DNA of 64,000 bases. It comes from Saonia flava. Lineage in GTDB: Bacteria; Bacteroidota; Bacteroidia; Flavobacteriales; Flavobacteriaceae. The DNA is taken from the NCBI RefSeq assembly GCF_011927795.1, contig NZ_JAATJJ010000001.1:496001-560000 (forward strand), written 5' to 3'. A program made the position numbers and the translations under genes. Within the stretch, counting starts at the first letter, position 1. Every line of letters starts with the position of its first letter. The notes beneath the pieces are model-generated. The model was not told the DNA's origin. It did not search any database and saw nothing but the letters and a program-made list of their open reading frames with translations. Shown in pieces: positions 63,088 through 64,000 of this stretch.

Positions 63088-64000
63088 ATGAAAAGAAGAA
63101 TTGAAATAATGGACACAACCCTCCGAGATGGTGAGCAAACCTCCTCGGTGTCCTTTTCTGCATCAGAAAAACTTACATTGGCCAAATTACTTTTAGGGGA
63201 ACTAAAAGTGGACAGGATTGAAGTTGCCTCTGCAAGAGTCTCAGAAGGAGAATTTCTAGCAGTAAAAAAAATCACTGAATGGGCGGAATCAGAGGGTTTA
63301 ATTGACCGAGTAGAAGTATTAACATTTGTTGACAATGGTGTCTCGTTAAAATGGATGAAAGAGGCCGGAGCTAAAGTTCAAAACTTATTGACCAAAGGCT
63401 CTCTTAACCACTTAACACATCAACTAAAGAAAACCCCAGAACAGCATTTTAAGGCAATAGCCAAAAATATTACGGATGCAAAAAAAGTAGGCATAGAAAC
63501 CAATGTCTATTTGGAAGATTGGAGCAATGGCATGCGCAATTCTCCAGAGTATGTTTTTCAGTATTTGGATTTTATGTGCCAACAACCTGTTAAACGAATT
63601 ATGCTTCCTGATACCTTAGGAGTTTTAACGCATACGGAGTCCTATAGTTTTGTATCTCAAATAGTAAAAAGATATCCCAATATTCACTTTGATTTTCATG
63701 GGCACAATGATTACGATTTAAGTGTTGCCAATGTTATGGAAGCACTAAAGGGCGGTTGCCATGGATTGCATTTAACGGTGAACGGAATGGGAGAAAGAGC
63801 GGGCAATGCTCCTCTCGCAAGTGTGGTGGCCGTAATCAATGATTTTTTACCCGAAATTGAAATTTCAGTAAACGAATCTACCCTATTCAAGGTAAGTAAA
63901 TTGGTATCAACCTTTACTGGTTTTGGCATTCCCGCCAACAAACCCATAGTTGGTGATAACGTATTCACTCAAACAGCTGGCATACATGCTGATGGAGATA
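63088..64000 (+). CDS. leuA: 2-isopropylmalate synthase / citramalate synthase-like enzyme (3' end outside window)
   Basis: Starts at ATG 63088 and is open to the end of the window, giving about 304 residues. Motifs of the LeuA/CimA family: IMDTTLRDGEQTSSVSFSA, DRIEVASARVSEGEF, PDTLGVL, the metal ligands in HFDFHGHNDYDLSVANVM, TVNGMGERAGNAPLASV, and TQTAGIHADGD near the end. It condenses a 2-oxoacid with acetyl-CoA; position directly after leuC and leuD favours 2-isopropylmalate synthase, but the C-terminal regulatory domain that would help decide lies outside the window. Confidence 0.9.
   Translation, partial: MKRRIEIMDTTLRDGEQTSSVSFSASEKLTLAKLLLGELKVDRIEVASARVSEGEFLAVKKITEWAESEGLIDRVEVLTFVDNGVSLKWMKEAGAKVQNLLTKGSLNHLTHQLKKTPEQHFKAIAKNITDAKKVGIETNVYLEDWSNGMRNSPEYVFQYLDFMCQQPVKRIMLPDTLGVLTHTESYSFVSQIVKRYPNIHFDFHGHNDYDLSVANVMEALKGGCHGLHLTVNGMGERAGNAPLASVVAVINDFLPEIEISVNESTLFKVSKLVSTFTGFGIPANKPIVGDNVFTQTAGIHADGD

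Overview
The window is AT-rich chromosomal DNA from a marine-type member of the Flavobacteriaceae (Bacteroidota). The evidence is the protein families (SusC-type carboxypeptidase-regulatory and plug sequence, a fused alpha/beta 2-oxoacid dehydrogenase E1, DUF6624, phytochrome-type histidine kinases with an Rcp1-like receiver), the almost complete lack of Shine-Dalgarno sites, and repeated matches to the Bacteroidota promoter element TAnnTTTG. I cannot name the genus from sequence alone. I saw no rRNA, tRNA, CRISPR array, insertion sequence or prophage.

Layout. 1-5.4 kb: the 3' part of a TPR/HTH regulator, a 450-bp block of inverted and direct repeats, a DCC1-type thiol oxidoreductase, an unusual DUF4139 protein carrying a SusC-like insert, and a pair of small genes that includes a cysteine-free ArsC/Spx-like protein. 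5.4-16 kb: an amino-acid/dicarboxylate symporter, chorismate synthase, a UDP-diacylglucosamine hydrolase-like phosphatase, a large FAD/Fe-S dehydrogenase, a small beta-barrel, a TlpA-like lipoprotein, a beta-propeller lipoprotein and a rhomboid protease. 16-25 kb: a lipid A-type acyltransferase, a histidine kinase, glmM, an ACP phosphodiesterase, gamma-glutamyltransferase, a DUF1801 protein, a single-domain response regulator and a second histidine kinase. 25-29 kb: a LexA-like S24 repressor with clear twin operators, then a more accessory-looking run (alpha/beta hydrolase flanked by inverted repeats, methyltransferase, DinB-like protein). 29-45 kb: uvrA, a LOG-family protein, an M1-peptidase-like/beta-barrel protein without HExxH, fused E1, an M16 protease, DoxX, holA, a stand-alone HsdR-N protein, a glycosyltransferase and an OmpA lipoprotein. 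45-58.7 kb: YrdC/Sua5 protein, a DUF6624 gene with two frame lesions, a class C serine hydrolase, a UvrD/PcrA helicase, DsrE, an M20 amidohydrolase, an FMN glutamate-synthase-like protein, a degenerate OmpA-like protein, an unknown membrane protein, tandem patatins and an M1 aminopeptidase. 58.8-64 kb: recG and the leucine operon leuC-leuD-leuA, which runs off the end.

Most of the window is ordinary housekeeping content: DNA repair (uvrA, uvrD, recG, holA), aromatic and leucine synthesis (aroC, leuCDA), envelope building (lpxH-like, lpxL-like, glmM, OmpA) and secreted peptidases. The most informative details are regulatory and structural: an S24 repressor whose own -33 box lies in a GGAA-N3-TTCC palindrome, a perfect 18-bp palindrome made of two back-to-back -7 elements, the DUF4139/SusC-plug chimera, catalytically degenerate homologues (M1-like, ArsC-like, OmpA-like), and a DUF6624 gene broken by two single-A losses. 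I found no clearly new defence or biosynthetic system.
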